From Streptantibioticus ferralitis (GTDB taxonomy: Bacteria > Actinomycetota > Actinomycetes > Streptomycetales > Streptomycetaceae), in assembly GCF_029223525.1 (NCBI RefSeq), contig NZ_JARHTQ010000004.1, positions 310,001 through 374,000 of the forward strand: a stretch of 64,000 nucleotides of DNA, given 5' to 3'. Positions within the stretch are counted from its first letter, which is position 1. Every line of letters begins with the position of its first letter. Positions 27,589-38,123 of this stretch are shown here, one piece after another. Position numbers and translations under genes: made by a program. The notes under the pieces were generated by a model, which saw only the letters and a list, made by a program, of their open reading frames with translations, had not been told where the DNA came from and searched no databases.

Positions 27589-28722
27589 ATGGACGAGCCG
27601 AGGAATCCCGGTCCGCTGGCCGGAGTCCGGGTTGTGGAGTTGGCCGGAATCGGCCCCGGCCCGTTCGCCGCGATGCTGCTCGCGGACCTCGGCGCCGATG
27701 TCGTCCGCGTCGACCGGCCCGGCGGCGCGGCCCTGGGCGTCGACCCCGCACACGACATCACCAACCGCAACAAGCGCTCCGTGGTCGTGGACCTGAAGTC
27801 GCCGGCAGGACCCGGTCTCGTCCTCGGCCTGGCGCAGCGCGCCGACATCCTCATCGAGGGCTACCGGCCCGGTGTCGCCGAGCGGTTGGGCGTGGGACCC
27901 GAGGAGTGCCTTTCCCGTAACCCCCGCCTGGTCTACGGGCGGATGACCGGCTGGGGCCAGCAGGGACCGCTCGCCAACAGCGCCGGACACGACATCGGCT
28001 ACATCGCCACCGCCGGGACCCTCGGCATGATCGGCCCCGCCGACGGCCCGCCCGCCGTTCCGGCGAACCTGCTCGGCGACTACGCGGGCGGCTCCCTCTA
28101 CCTGGTGGTGGGCGTACTCGCCGCCCTGCAGCACGCCCGGTCGTCCGGCACCGGGCAGGTGGTGGACGCCGCCATCGTGGACGGCACCGCGCACCTGGGC
28201 GCGATGATCTGGGGGATGCTCGGCGCGGGCGCCTGGCAGGACCGGCGCGGGGCCAATCTGCTGGACGGCGGCTGCCCGTTCTACGGTGTCTACCAGACCT
28301 CGGACGGCGGCTACATGGCGGTCGGTGCGTTGGAACGGTCGTTCTATGCGGAGTTCATCTCGCTGCTGGAACTCGACGAGGACGCGCCGGACCGCGACGA
28401 CCTGTCCCGCTGGGACGAGTTGCGGAACCGTATCGCCGCCCGCTTCAAGACCCGTACCCGGCAGCAGTGGACCGAGGTCTTCGAGGGCCGGGACGCCTGT
28501 GTGTCCCCCGTACTCTCGCTGCGCGAGGCGGCGCGGCACCCGCATCTGACGGCTCGTGGCACCTTCACCGAGGACGTCGACGGGCTTACGCAGCCCGCTC
28601 CGGCGCCGCGGTTCTCCGCCACCCCCGGCTCGCTGCGCCGCCCGCCCGCACTGCCCGGCGCGCATACCGCTGACGTGGCCCGCGACTGGGACCTGCCCGC
28701 GCTCGACACCGGGCGCACATGA
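27589..28722 (+). CDS. CaiB/BaiF CoA-transferase family protein (alpha-methylacyl-CoA racemase-like)
   Basis: This 377-residue class III CoA-transferase family protein begins with the signature LAGVRVVELAGIGPGPFAAM. Then come LLADLGADVVRVDRP, the RNKRSVVVDLKSP segment, and YRPGVAERLGVGPEE. The length and motifs fit alpha-methylacyl-CoA racemase, which epimerises 2-methyl branched acyl-CoAs so that beta-oxidation can proceed. The position at the head of a beta-oxidation operon supports this. A true CoA-transferase role is possible. Confidence 0.9.
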   Translation: MDEPRNPGPLAGVRVVELAGIGPGPFAAMLLADLGADVVRVDRPGGAALGVDPAHDITNRNKRSVVVDLKSPAGPGLVLGLAQRADILIEGYRPGVAERLGVGPEECLSRNPRLVYGRMTGWGQQGPLANSAGHDIGYIATAGTLGMIGPADGPPAVPANLLGDYAGGSLYLVVGVLAALQHARSSGTGQVVDAAIVDGTAHLGAMIWGMLGAGAWQDRRGANLLDGGCPFYGVYQTSDGGYMAVGALERSFYAEFISLLELDEDAPDRDDLSRWDELRNRIAARFKTRTRQQWTEVFEGRDACVSPVLSLREAARHPHLTARGTFTEDVDGLTQPAPAPRFSATPGSLRRPPALPGAHTADVARDWDLPALDTGRT

Positions 28723-28782
28723 CCGTGATGGCACGCACCGGGCAGCCCCGTTTCCGCGAGCGAACACAAGAAGGGGAGCAGA

Positions 28783-29925
<1,143 letters not shown>

Positions 29926-29962
29926 CCTTCTTCTGACGTTCCATCACCCATGGAGAGAAACG

Positions 29963-31177
29963 TTGAGTACCGAAGCGTACGTGTACGACGCGATCCGCAC
30001 CCCGCGCGGACGTGGCAAGGCCAATGGGGCGCTGCACGGCACCAAGCCGGTCGACCTGGTGGTCGGGCTGATTGACGAACTGCGCCGCCGCTTCCCCGAT
30101 CTGGACCCGGCCGCCATCGACGACATCGTGCTCGGTGTCGTCACCCCGATCGGTGACCAGGGCTCCGACATCGCCAAGATCGCGGCGATTGCCGCCGGTC
30201 TGCCGGACACCGTGGCGGGCCTTCAGGAGAACCGCTTCTGCGCCTCCGGTCTCGAAGCCGTCAACCTGGCCGCCGCAAAGGTGCGTTCCGGCTGGGAGGA
30301 CCTGGTCCTGGCGGGCGGCGTCGAGTCGATGTCGCGGGTGCCGATGGGATCCGACGGCGGCGCCTGGGCCATGGACCCGATGACCAGCTTCGAGACCAAC
30401 TTCGTCCCGCAGGGCATCGGCGCCGACCTCATCGCCACCATCGGGGGCTTCACCCGCGGCGATGTGGACGCCTTCGCGGCCGAGTCGCAGGCCCGCGCCG
30501 CCGAGGCCTGGAAGTCCGGGCACTTCGAGCGGTCCGTGGTCCCGGTACGCGACCGCAACGGCCTGGTGGTCCTCGACCGCGACGAGCACATCCGCCCGGG
30601 CACCACGGTGGACACCCTGGCGTCCCTCAAGCCCTCCTTCGCCGTCATCGGCGAGGCCGGCGGCTTCGACGCGGTGGCCCTGCAGAAGTACCACTGGGTC
30701 GAGAAGATCGACCACGTCCACCACGCGGGCAACTCCTCCGGCATCGTGGACGGCGCCGCGCTGGTCGCCATCGGCAACCGCGAGGTCGGCGAGCGCTACG
30801 GGCTCGCACCCCGCGCCCGCATCATCTCGGCCGCGGTCTGCGGGGCGGACCCCACCATCATGCTCACCGGCCCGGCCCCGGCCGCGCGCAAGGCACTCGC
30901 CAAGGCGGGCCTGAGCATCGGCGACATCGACCTGGTCGAGATCAACGAGGCCTTCGCCGCGGTGGTGTTGCGCTTCGCCAGGGACATGGGGCTGAGCCTG
31001 GACCGGATCAACGTCAACGGTGGTGCGATCGCCATGGGCCACCCCCTCGGCGCCACCGGCGCGATGATCCTGGGCACGCTCATCGACGAGTTGGAGCGGC
31101 GCGACCAGCGGTACGGGCTGGCCACCCTCTGCGTGGGCGGCGGCATGGGCATCGCCACCGTGATCGAACGCCTCTAG
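29963..31177 (+). CDS. fadA: Acetyl-CoA C-acyltransferase (thiolase)
   Basis: This 404-residue thiolase has the acylation Cys93 in [11 protein letters not shown], the GHPLGATGA motif with the catalytic His, and the C-terminal Cys in [11 protein letters not shown]. It should cleave 3-ketoacyl-CoA in the last beta-oxidation step. The start codon is TTG, supported by GGAGAG eight or nine bases upstream. It is third in the operon and is paired with the FadB-like multifunctional protein that follows, as in bacterial FAO complexes. Confidence 0.93.
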   Translation: MSTEAYVYDAIRTPRGRGKANGALHGTKPVDLVVGLIDELRRRFPDLDPAAIDDIVLGVVTPIGDQGSDIAKIAAIAAGLPDTVAGLQENRFCASGLEAVNLAAAKVRSGWEDLVLAGGVESMSRVPMGSDGGAWAMDPMTSFETNFVPQGIGADLIATIGGFTRGDVDAFAAESQARAAEAWKSGHFERSVVPVRDRNGLVVLDRDEHIRPGTTVDTLASLKPSFAVIGEAGGFDAVALQKYHWVEKIDHVHHAGNSSGIVDGAALVAIGNREVGERYGLAPRARIISAAVCGADPTIMLTGPAPAARKALAKAGLSIGDIDLVEINEAFAAVVLRFARDMGLSLDRINVNGGAIAMGHPLGATGAMILGTLIDELERRDQRYGLATLCVGGGMGIATVIERL

Positions 31178-31225
31178 CACCGCGCGCGACCCGGCCCGCA
31201 CCGCAACCCCCATGGAGACCTTGAG

Positions 31226-33397
31226 ATGACCGAGCGCACCACCATCCGCTGGGAGCAGGACGCCGACGGCGTCGTCACCCTCGTCCTGGACGACCCCGCC
31301 CAGTCCGCCAACACCATGAACGCCGCCTTCGGCGACTCGCTGGAAGCCGTCGTGGAACGCCTGGAGAGCGAACGCGAGCAGTTCCGCGGCGTCATCGTCA
31401 CCTCCGCCAAGAAGACCTTCTTCGCCGGCGGCGACCTGCGCGACCTGATCCGCGCCACCCCCGACCGGGCCGCCGAGGTCTTCGCGGCGGGCATGCGGAT
31501 CAAGCGGCTGCTGCGCCGCCTGGAGACGCTCGGCAAGCCGGTGGTCGCGGCGATCAACGGCGCTGCGCTCGGCGGCGGTTACGAGATCGCGCTGGCCTGC
31601 CACCGCAGGGTCGCCCTTGACGCGCCCGGCTCGAAGATCGGGCTACCCGAGGTCACCCTCGGCCTGCTGCCCGGCGGTGGTGGCGTCGTGCGCACGGTGC
31701 GGCTGCTGGGCATCGCCGACGCACTGCTGAAGGTGCTGGTGCAGGGCACCCAGTACAGCCCGCGGCGCGCCCTGGAGGCCGGGCTGATCCACGAGGTCGC
31801 CGAGAGCCCCGAGGACATGCTGGCCCGCGCCCGTGCGTTCATCGACGCGAACCCCGAGGCCCGGCAGCCCTGGGACGCCGACCGCTACAAGATTCCCGGC
31901 GGAACGCCCGCCAACCCGAAGTTCGCCGCCAACCTCCCCGCGTTCCCGGCCAATCTGAAGAAGCAGCTCAACGGCGCTCCCTACCCCGCGCCGCGCAACA
32001 TCCTGGCCGCCGCAGTCGAGGGCGCCCAGGTGAACTTCGAGACCGCACAGGTCATCGAGGCGCGCTACTTCACCGAGTTGGCCTGCGGCCGGATCGCCAA
32101 GAACATGATCCAGGCCTTCTTCTTCGACATGCAGGCCGTCAACTCGGGCGCGTCCCGCCCGGACGGCATCGCGCCGCGTACGGTCCGCAAGGCCGTCGTG
32201 CTCGGTGCCGGGATGATGGGCGCGGGCATCGCCTACGCCTGCGCGCGGGCCGGAATCGACGTGGTGCTCAAGGACGTCTCAACGGAGGCCGCCGAACGCG
32301 GAAGGGCCTACTCCGTGGGGCTGTTGGACAAGGCGGTGGGCAAGGGCCGGATCACGGCTCAGGAGCGCGAGGAGGTGCTCGCCCGGATCACGCCGACCGC
32401 CGACGCCGCGGACGCCGCGGGCTGCGACGCGGTGATCGAGGCGGTCTTCGAGGACCCGGCGGTCAAGCACAAGGTGTTCCAGGAGATCCAGCAGGTCGTC
32501 GCGCCCGACGCACTGCTGTGCTCCAACACCTCCACGCTGCCGATCACCGTGCTCGCCGAGGGCGTTCAGCGTCCGCGGGACTTCATCGGACTGCACTTCT
32601 TCTCACCGGTCGACAAGATGCCGCTGGTCGAGATCATCAAGGGCGAGCGGACCGGCGACGAGGCGCTGGCCCGCGCCTTCGACCTGGTCCGGCAGATCCG
32701 CAAGACCCCGATCGTGGTCAACGACTCGCGCGGGTTCTTCACCTCACGGGTCATCGGGCAGTTCATCAACGAGGGCGTGGCGATGGTCGGCGAGGGCGTC
32801 GACCCCTCGTCGGTGGAGCAGGCTGCGGCGCAGGCCGGATACCCGGCCAAGGTTCTGTCGCTGATGGACGAGTTGACGCTGACGTTGCCGCGCAAGATCC
32901 GCAACGAGTCCCGGCAGGCGGTCGAGGAGGCGGGCGGCACCTGGCAGCCGCACCCCGCCGAGGCGGTCATCGACCGGATGGTGGACGAGTTCGGCCGCCC
33001 GGGGCGCAGTGGCGGAGCGGGCTTCTACGAGTACCCGGACGGCCGGCGAGCCGGCCTGTGGCCGGGGCTGCGTGAGCACTTCGGCAAACCGGGGTCCGAG
33101 ATCCCGTTCGACGACATCAGGGAACGGATGCTGTTCTCCGAGGCGTTGGACTCGGTGCGCTGCCTTGAGGAGAGCGTGCTCACCTCGGTCGCCGACGCCA
33201 ACATCGGTTCCATCCTGGGCATCGGGTTCCCCGCCTGGACCGGCGGCGTGCTGCAGTACATCAACGGGTACGAGGGCGGGCTGCCAGGGTTCGTGGCCCG
33301 CGCCCGGGAGTTGCAGACGGCGTACGGGGAGCGGTTCGCACCGCCGAAGCTGCTGCTGGACAAGGCCGAACGCGGCGAGGTCTTCACAGACGCGTAG
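31226..33397 (+). CDS. fadB: Multifunctional 3-hydroxyacyl-CoA dehydrogenase / enoyl-CoA hydratase
   Basis: This is a 723-residue two-enzyme fusion. Residues 1-300 are an enoyl-CoA hydratase with oxyanion-hole motif FAGGD (66-70), NGAALGGGYE (111-120) and the catalytic Glu in GLPEVTLGLLPG. Residues 320-510 are the NAD-binding part of 3-hydroxyacyl-CoA dehydrogenase (VVLGAGMMGAGIAYA), followed by two C-terminal dehydrogenase domains (SRGFFTSRVIGQFINEG). It catalyses the two middle steps of beta-oxidation. It is last in the four-gene operon and ends before a bidirectional terminator. Confidence 0.94.
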   Translation: MTERTTIRWEQDADGVVTLVLDDPAQSANTMNAAFGDSLEAVVERLESEREQFRGVIVTSAKKTFFAGGDLRDLIRATPDRAAEVFAAGMRIKRLLRRLETLGKPVVAAINGAALGGGYEIALACHRRVALDAPGSKIGLPEVTLGLLPGGGGVVRTVRLLGIADALLKVLVQGTQYSPRRALEAGLIHEVAESPEDMLARARAFIDANPEARQPWDADRYKIPGGTPANPKFAANLPAFPANLKKQLNGAPYPAPRNILAAAVEGAQVNFETAQVIEARYFTELACGRIAKNMIQAFFFDMQAVNSGASRPDGIAPRTVRKAVVLGAGMMGAGIAYACARAGIDVVLKDVSTEAAERGRAYSVGLLDKAVGKGRITAQEREEVLARITPTADAADAAGCDAVIEAVFEDPAVKHKVFQEIQQVVAPDALLCSNTSTLPITVLAEGVQRPRDFIGLHFFSPVDKMPLVEIIKGERTGDEALARAFDLVRQIRKTPIVVNDSRGFFTSRVIGQFINEGVAMVGEGVDPSSVEQAAAQAGYPAKVLSLMDELTLTLPRKIRNESRQAVEEAGGTWQPHPAEAVIDRMVDEFGRPGRSGGAGFYEYPDGRRAGLWPGLREHFGKPGSEIPFDDIRERMLFSEALDSVRCLEESVLTSVADANIGSILGIGFPAWTGGVLQYINGYEGGLPGFVARARELQTAYGERFAPPKLLLDKAERGEVFTDA

Positions 33398-33422
33398 CGT
33401 CTGTTCGGCGGATTCCCGGTTT

Positions 33423-33451
33423 GGGTGGCGGTGGGTTCGGCACCGCCACCC
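33423..33451. terminator. Bidirectional hairpin terminator
   Basis: A perfect 11-bp stem, GGGTGGCGGTG / CACCGCCACCC, with loop GGTTCGG lies between the convergent fadB-like and MerR genes. Confidence 0.85.
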
Positions 33452-33455
33452 GAAA

Positions 33456-34160
33456 TCAGTCACCGGAGCGGTGCGCGTACAACGCGCGCAACTCCTCGCG
33501 CAAGGACCGCTGGAAAGCGGTGACCAGCGCCTGAACGACCAGGGGCTGCATGTGCGCGGAAAGCGACTTCACATCGCGCAAATTCTCCTGGTCCCACACC
33601 TCGTCCCGGAAGATCCGGCTCAGTTCCCGTGCCGCGGCACGGGAATGCCGCAGCATGACCTCCCGCGCCGCCAGGATCGCCTCCAGCGCGATCGGCACGT
33701 CCAGCAGCCGAACGCCCAGCTGCAGAAGGCCAGGATCCACCTCGAAGACGTCCGGGTCATCGGTGCGCCGCAGTACGTTCATCGCCGCCAGCCGATCCAC
33801 GTCCTGCTCCAACAGCGCCCGGCCGACCCGCCGCTCCAACTGCTCACGCGTCGTCTCCTGTGCTCCCTCCGGCAGCCAGGAGGCGACGAGCGCGCGGTGA
33901 ATGGCGAGGTCATGGGCGGTGATGTCGGTGGGAAGCTGTTCCAGATACCGTTCGATGGCGGCCAGCGTCAGACCCTGGTGCTGTAGTTCCTCGATCAGCG
34001 CGAGCCGGGCCAGATGCTCGGGACCGTAGTGCCCGACCCGGCGCGGCCCCAGCACCGGGGGCGGCAGCAGCCCCTTGGTGCTGTAGAAGCGGACGGTCCG
34101 CACGGTCACCCCGGCCCGCGCGGCCAGCTCGTCCACGGTGAGGCTCGGTGACGGAGTCAT
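33456..34160 (-). CDS. MerR family transcriptional regulator
   Basis: This 234-residue regulator has an N-terminal MerR helix-turn-helix (TVDELAARAGVTVRTVRFYS) with YSTKGLLPPP and wing RRVGHYGPEHLARLALIEEL. The long helical effector region, about 160 residues, contains no cysteine cluster, so metal sensing is unlikely. It lies directly downstream of, and convergent with, the acyl-CoA operon. A matching operator lies before both its own start and that operon, so it is the likely local controller. The inducer is perhaps an acyl-CoA (inference). Confidence 0.9.
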   Translation of the reverse strand: MTPSPSLTVDELAARAGVTVRTVRFYSTKGLLPPPVLGPRRVGHYGPEHLARLALIEELQHQGLTLAAIERYLEQLPTDITAHDLAIHRALVASWLPEGAQETTREQLERRVGRALLEQDVDRLAAMNVLRRTDDPDVFEVDPGLLQLGVRLLDVPIALEAILAAREVMLRHSRAAARELSRIFRDEVWDQENLRDVKSLSAHMQPLVVQALVTAFQRSLREELRALYAHRSGD

Positions 34161-34203
34161 CGGCCGGCCCTCGCTCTCTGTTCGGCGACCTCTGCGATCT
34201 GGT

Positions 34204-34222
34204 GAGACAGTATTGCTGTCTC
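34204..34222. promoter_or_regulatory. MerR operator GAGACAG-N5-CTGTCTC
   Basis: A perfect 7-bp inverted repeat with a 5-bp spacer lies 44 bp before the MerR start. It contains the element shared with the acyl-CoA operon promoter. A 19-bp palindrome of this kind is typical for MerR dimers bound between -35 and -10. Confidence 0.75.
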
Positions 34223-34249
34223 AGCGAGGTTGCGAAACAGTTCGCATGT

Positions 34250-35830
34250 TCACACCAGCGGGGGCACGACCGCCTCGATCAGATGCGGGCCGGGCTCGGC
34301 GAGCGCGCGGCCCAGCGCCGCGCCGAACTCCTCGGCGGTCACCGCGCGTTCACCGGGGACGCCCATGCCACGGGAGATGCTGACGAAGTCCAGCCCCGGC
34401 CGGGACAGGTCCAGCAGTTCCCGGGCCTTGGGGCCGGGCTCACCGGCGCCCACCCGCCGCAGCTCCATGTTCAAGATCGCATACGAGCCGTTGCTCAGCA
34501 CCACCGTCGTCACATCGAGGCCCTGGTGCGCCTGGGTCCACAGCGCCGAGATGGTGTACATCGCGCTGCCGTCCGACTCCAGGCACACCACCGGGCGGTC
34601 CGGGCAGGCCACGGCCGCACCGGTGGCCACCGGCAGCCCCTGCCCGATCGCCCCGCCGGTCAGGGTCAGCCAGTCGTGCGGCGGCGCGCCCGCGGTGGCA
34701 CCCGGCAGCCATGGCCCCGAGGTGTTCGACTCGTCCACCACGATCGCCCGTTCCGGCAGCAGCGCGCCGACCGTGTACGCCATGGTCTCGGCGGTCAGCG
34801 GCCCGGACGGCGCCGACGGCCGCCCCGGCGGGGCCAGTTGGGGCGCGGTGCCCGCGGCCGTGCGTTCCGCCAGGTCCGTCAGCGCGCGGGTCAGGTCCTC
34901 CGGGCCGCGTGCCAGGATGTGCACCTGGCAGCCCTCGGGCACCAGGTCGCCCGCCACACCGGGATAGGCGAAGAACGACACCGGCGAGGCGGCCCCGGCC
35001 AGCACCAGATGCCGTACCCCCGCCAGTTGACCGGCGACCGCTTCCGCCAGATACGCCAGCCGCTCCACCTCGGGCACTCCCGCCCCGCGCTCCAGCCGGG
35101 CCGGGAACGTCTCGCACAGCAGCTTCGCACCGGTCGCCGCCGCGATCCGGCTGGCCGCCCGCAGCCCTTCGCCCCGGGTGGCCGCGCCTCCGATCAACAG
35201 CGCCGCGGGCTCACCCGAACGCAGGACGGCGGCGGTCTGCGCCACCACCTCGCCCGCCACCGGGGCGGGCTCGACCACGTCGACGGATCCGGACAGGCCG
35301 GTCCCCGCGGCTGGCAGATCGCTCCATGACACATCGGTCCAGGACATGTCAGCGGGCAGGATCAGCGTCGCGATCCGCCCGGGTGGGCTCAGCGCGGCGG
35401 CGACCGCGTCTGCCGCGTCGGCGGCCAGATCATCCACCGCGGCGGTTCGCCGCAGCCAGCCGGACACCGTCGCGGCCACCGAGTCGATGTCCGACTCCAG
35501 CGGCGCGTCCAGCCGTTTGTGGTACGTGGCGTTGTCGCCCACCACGTTGACCAGCGGGGTCGACGCGCGGCGCGCGTTGTGCAGATTGGCCAGACCGTTG
35601 CCGAGACCCGGGCCGAGGTGCAGCAGGGTCACCGCGGGACGGCCCGCCATCCGCCCGTACCCGTCCGCGGCCCCCGTCACCACGCCCTCGAACAGACACA
35701 GCACCGCGCGCATCTCGGGGACCTGGTCCAACGCCGCCACCAGGTGCATTTCGGAGGTCCCGGGATTCGCGAAGCAGACGTCCACTCCGGCGTCGGCGAG
35801 GCTGCGGATCAGGGACTGCGCGCCGTTCAT
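34250..35830 (-). CDS. Thiamine diphosphate-dependent enzyme, acetolactate synthase-like
   Basis: This 526-residue TPP enzyme has an N-terminal PYR domain with the catalytic Glu in CLFEGVVTGAADGYGRM. A central domain follows, then a C-terminal PP domain with the TPP/Mg motif ESDGSAMYTISALWTQA and NGSYAILNMEL. The layout is that of the acetolactate synthase/benzoylformate decarboxylase group. It lacks a neighbouring regulatory subunit and is shorter than IlvB (about 600), so a biosynthetic IlvB role is doubtful. A decarboxylase or carboligase on another 2-oxo acid is more likely. Confidence 0.85.
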   Translation of the reverse strand: MNGAQSLIRSLADAGVDVCFANPGTSEMHLVAALDQVPEMRAVLCLFEGVVTGAADGYGRMAGRPAVTLLHLGPGLGNGLANLHNARRASTPLVNVVGDNATYHKRLDAPLESDIDSVAATVSGWLRRTAAVDDLAADAADAVAAALSPPGRIATLILPADMSWTDVSWSDLPAAGTGLSGSVDVVEPAPVAGEVVAQTAAVLRSGEPAALLIGGAATRGEGLRAASRIAAATGAKLLCETFPARLERGAGVPEVERLAYLAEAVAGQLAGVRHLVLAGAASPVSFFAYPGVAGDLVPEGCQVHILARGPEDLTRALTDLAERTAAGTAPQLAPPGRPSAPSGPLTAETMAYTVGALLPERAIVVDESNTSGPWLPGATAGAPPHDWLTLTGGAIGQGLPVATGAAVACPDRPVVCLESDGSAMYTISALWTQAHQGLDVTTVVLSNGSYAILNMELRRVGAGEPGPKARELLDLSRPGLDFVSISRGMGVPGERAVTAEEFGAALGRALAEPGPHLIEAVVPPLV

Positions 35831-35931
35831 CCTGGTCCTCCTGCGGTGCTGGGCGCTTGCGTCAACGTCGTGGCTCCGACGCTATCGGCTGGCCGGGGGC
35901 CGGGTGAGCAGGGACGCGATCCACCACCCCG

Positions 35932-36975
35932 TCACCTGGAGCGCAAGGGGGCACCAACGGCGTGCATGTGCCGAAGAGCCTGCGTGTACGACTCGACGAG
36001 CCCCGCCTCGGCGTAGGGCACCCCGAGGCGCCGGCAGTGCTCGCGCACCAGCGGCTGCACGAGCCGCAGATGCGGGCGCGGCATGCTGGGGAACAGATGG
36101 TGCTCGACCTGGTAGTTGAGCCCGCCGAGGAACCAGTCCGTGATCCGGCCGCCGCGTACGTCGCGCGAGGTCAGCACCTGGCGTCGCAGGTGACCCCACC
36201 GCTCGCCGTCCCCCTCGGGCATCTCCATGCCCTTGTGGTTCGGTGCGAACGAGCAGCCCAGATGAAGACCGAACAGCGCGTGGTGCAGCACGGCGAAGAC
36301 CACCGCGGTCCCCACCGGCATCGCGGCCAGCAGCAGTGCCATGTATCCGGCCAGATGCGCGGCCAGCAGCGCCGCCTCAACGGCCCGGTCACGCGGGGGC
36401 CGCCGCTTCAGGTCCTGGACCGTCGCCACCTTCAGCGCGAAGCCCTCCAGCAGCAGCATCGGAAAGAACAGCCAGGCCTGATGCTTCGTCAGGAATCGGG
36501 CGAACCCCTGCCGTTCCACCGCCTGCGCCCGGGTCCACACCAGCGCGCCGACCTCGACATCGGGGTCCTTGCCCACATGGTTGGGGTGGGCGTGGTGCCG
36601 GTTGTGCTTCTCGTTCCACCAGCCGTAGCCCATCCCCAGCAGAAGGTCGCCGTGGATCAGCCCAAGGGCCCGGTTGACCGCGCGGCTGCGGGCGATCTGC
36701 TGATGGCCCGCGTCATGCCCGATGAACGCGGTGCGGCCACTGAAGACCGCCAGCGGTACGGCGAGCAGCAGCACCCACCAGGAGCCGCCGAACTCCAGCA
36801 CGCCCGCCCAAATGCCGACCAGCGCCAGGGAGTTGGCGGCCAGCGTCCGGATGTAGTAGCCGGTGCGGCGGTCCAGCAGGCCGCGCTCCTTGACCAGCCG
36901 CAGCAGCGGCGCGAACTCACTGGCCCTGGCTCGGGTCGGGCTGGGCGACTCGGCGAGCGTGCTGGTCGGCGGCAT
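35932..36975 (-). CDS. Membrane fatty acid desaturase
   Basis: This 347-residue di-iron membrane desaturase has the three histidine boxes GHDAGH, HNRHH and QVEHHLF, with hydrophobic spans between. The family uses acyl-lipid or acyl-CoA substrates and needs reduced ferredoxin or similar. The final QxxHH box is the front-end/linoleoyl-CoA desaturase-like version. Start MPPTSTLAESP. It is alone, with no redox partner beside it. Confidence 0.92.
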   Translation of the reverse strand: MPPTSTLAESPSPTRARASEFAPLLRLVKERGLLDRRTGYYIRTLAANSLALVGIWAGVLEFGGSWWVLLLAVPLAVFSGRTAFIGHDAGHQQIARSRAVNRALGLIHGDLLLGMGYGWWNEKHNRHHAHPNHVGKDPDVEVGALVWTRAQAVERQGFARFLTKHQAWLFFPMLLLEGFALKVATVQDLKRRPPRDRAVEAALLAAHLAGYMALLLAAMPVGTAVVFAVLHHALFGLHLGCSFAPNHKGMEMPEGDGERWGHLRRQVLTSRDVRGGRITDWFLGGLNYQVEHHLFPSMPRPHLRLVQPLVREHCRRLGVPYAEAGLVESYTQALRHMHAVGAPLRSR

Positions 36976-37134
36976 ACAGGACTCCAGTCGGGGGTCGGGA
37001 AGCTGACCCCTTGAACCTAGGAACCCGCCGCCTTCCCAACCATGGAGTCACCACCCGGCCCGCCCGGGGGAGCCCACCCCTCGGATACGGGGGACACCCC
37101 CCGTACGCCGCCGGGATCCGCCCGCCCGACCAGG

Positions 37135-37797
37135 TCAGAGCCGCACCAGAACCTGTTCGAGCGCCTTGCGGCGGATGTCGGGCACCTGCGCGCCGTCCGC
37201 CGGATAGCCCACCGGGATCACATACGAGGCCCGCTCCTGCGGTGGCCGGTCGCACACCTCGTTGAGGAACCGCATCGGGCTCGGTGTGTGGGTGAGCGTC
37301 GCCAGCCCCGCCTGGTGGAGCGAGGCCAGCAGCAGCCCGACCGCGATCCCCACCGACTCCTTCGTGTAGTACGGGCGCGGGGACGCGGGCCCCTTGTGCA
37401 CCTCGAACACCACGATCACCGCGGGGGCCTGCTCCAGGAACGGCTTGTGCCAGTCGGTGCCCAGCGGCGCCAGGGCGTCAAGCCACTCCGGCGAGGCGCG
37501 GCGGGTGTAGAACTCGCGCTCCTCGGCCTCCGCCGCCTCACGCAGCCGCCGTTTGCGCTCCGCGTCGGTCAGCACCACGAAGCGCCACGGCTGCACGTTC
37601 GCGCCGCTGGGGGCGGTGGCGGCGGTACGTACCGCCCACTCCACCACCCCGTCGGGGATCGGCCGGGAGGAGAAGTCACGTACCGTGCGGCGGCGCGCCA
37701 TCACCTCGTGGAACGCCCTGCTGCGCGGTTCCGCCTCGTCGGCGGGGACGGTCATCGGATGCAGCGGCACCGTGGGGTAAGCGGAGTCGTCGGCCAT
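37135..37797 (-). CDS. Nitroreductase family protein
   Basis: This 220-residue FMN-dependent nitroreductase-fold protein has RRTVRDFSSRPIPDGVV, APSGANVQPWRFVVLTD, and the later GIAVGLLLASLHQAGLATLT. These are flavin-binding positions of the family. The sequence also resembles the BluB/iodotyrosine dehalogenase-like branch. Start at MADDSAYP; an in-frame alternative lies four codons upstream. Substrate unknown. Confidence 0.88.
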   Translation of the reverse strand: MADDSAYPTVPLHPMTVPADEAEPRSRAFHEVMARRRTVRDFSSRPIPDGVVEWAVRTAATAPSGANVQPWRFVVLTDAERKRRLREAAEAEEREFYTRRASPEWLDALAPLGTDWHKPFLEQAPAVIVVFEVHKGPASPRPYYTKESVGIAVGLLLASLHQAGLATLTHTPSPMRFLNEVCDRPPQERASYVIPVGYPADGAQVPDIRRKALEQVLVRL

Positions 37798-38123
37798 GGC
37801 CGACAGCACAGCACACGGGATGCGGCCGCGGAAGGCCGCCGCAGCGGCACCCGTACCGCCGGAAAACGCTCTTGCCGCCCCTGGGGGCCTTGCGTACCGT
37901 TGTGCCTGGCCCTGTTGTCGTCGATCGGAGAAGGCCGTTGCTCTACTGAGGTCCTAGCAGACACCGCGCCCGCGTACTTCCCGCGTGGCCGTGTGCGACC
38001 TCAGCAGTGAGCCGCCTTCCGCATCCCGGGGCGTTTTCCTTCCCTCCCGCATGAGCGTTGCCGCATGCCGCGGTGTCTCCACGTGTTGCCCACCCGCATT
38101 CTTCTGAGCAACCGGAGGCCCTT
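37798..38123 (+). promoter_or_regulatory. Leader region of the ABC-F gene with possible attenuator
   Basis: About 325 bp without a full gene. GGAGAAGG at 37927-37934 precedes a tiny frame, TTG CTC TAC TGA. CTACTGAGGTC at 37943-37953, which overlaps that frame, pairs with GACCTCAGCAG at 37997-38007 (10 of 11). CCCGGGGCG-TTTTCC near 38025-38040 could act as a terminator arm. A second frame, MSVAACRGVSTCCPPAFF (38051-38107), ends just before the ABC-F ribosome-binding site but has no clear one of its own. This looks like ribosome-mediated attenuation, as known for some ABC-F genes, but is unproven. Confidence 0.45.

Noticed and set aside
34250-35830. IlvB acetolactate synthase for branched-chain amino acids
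   Set aside because: Shorter than IlvB, no ilvN or ilvC beside it, and sequence closer to other TPP decarboxylases.
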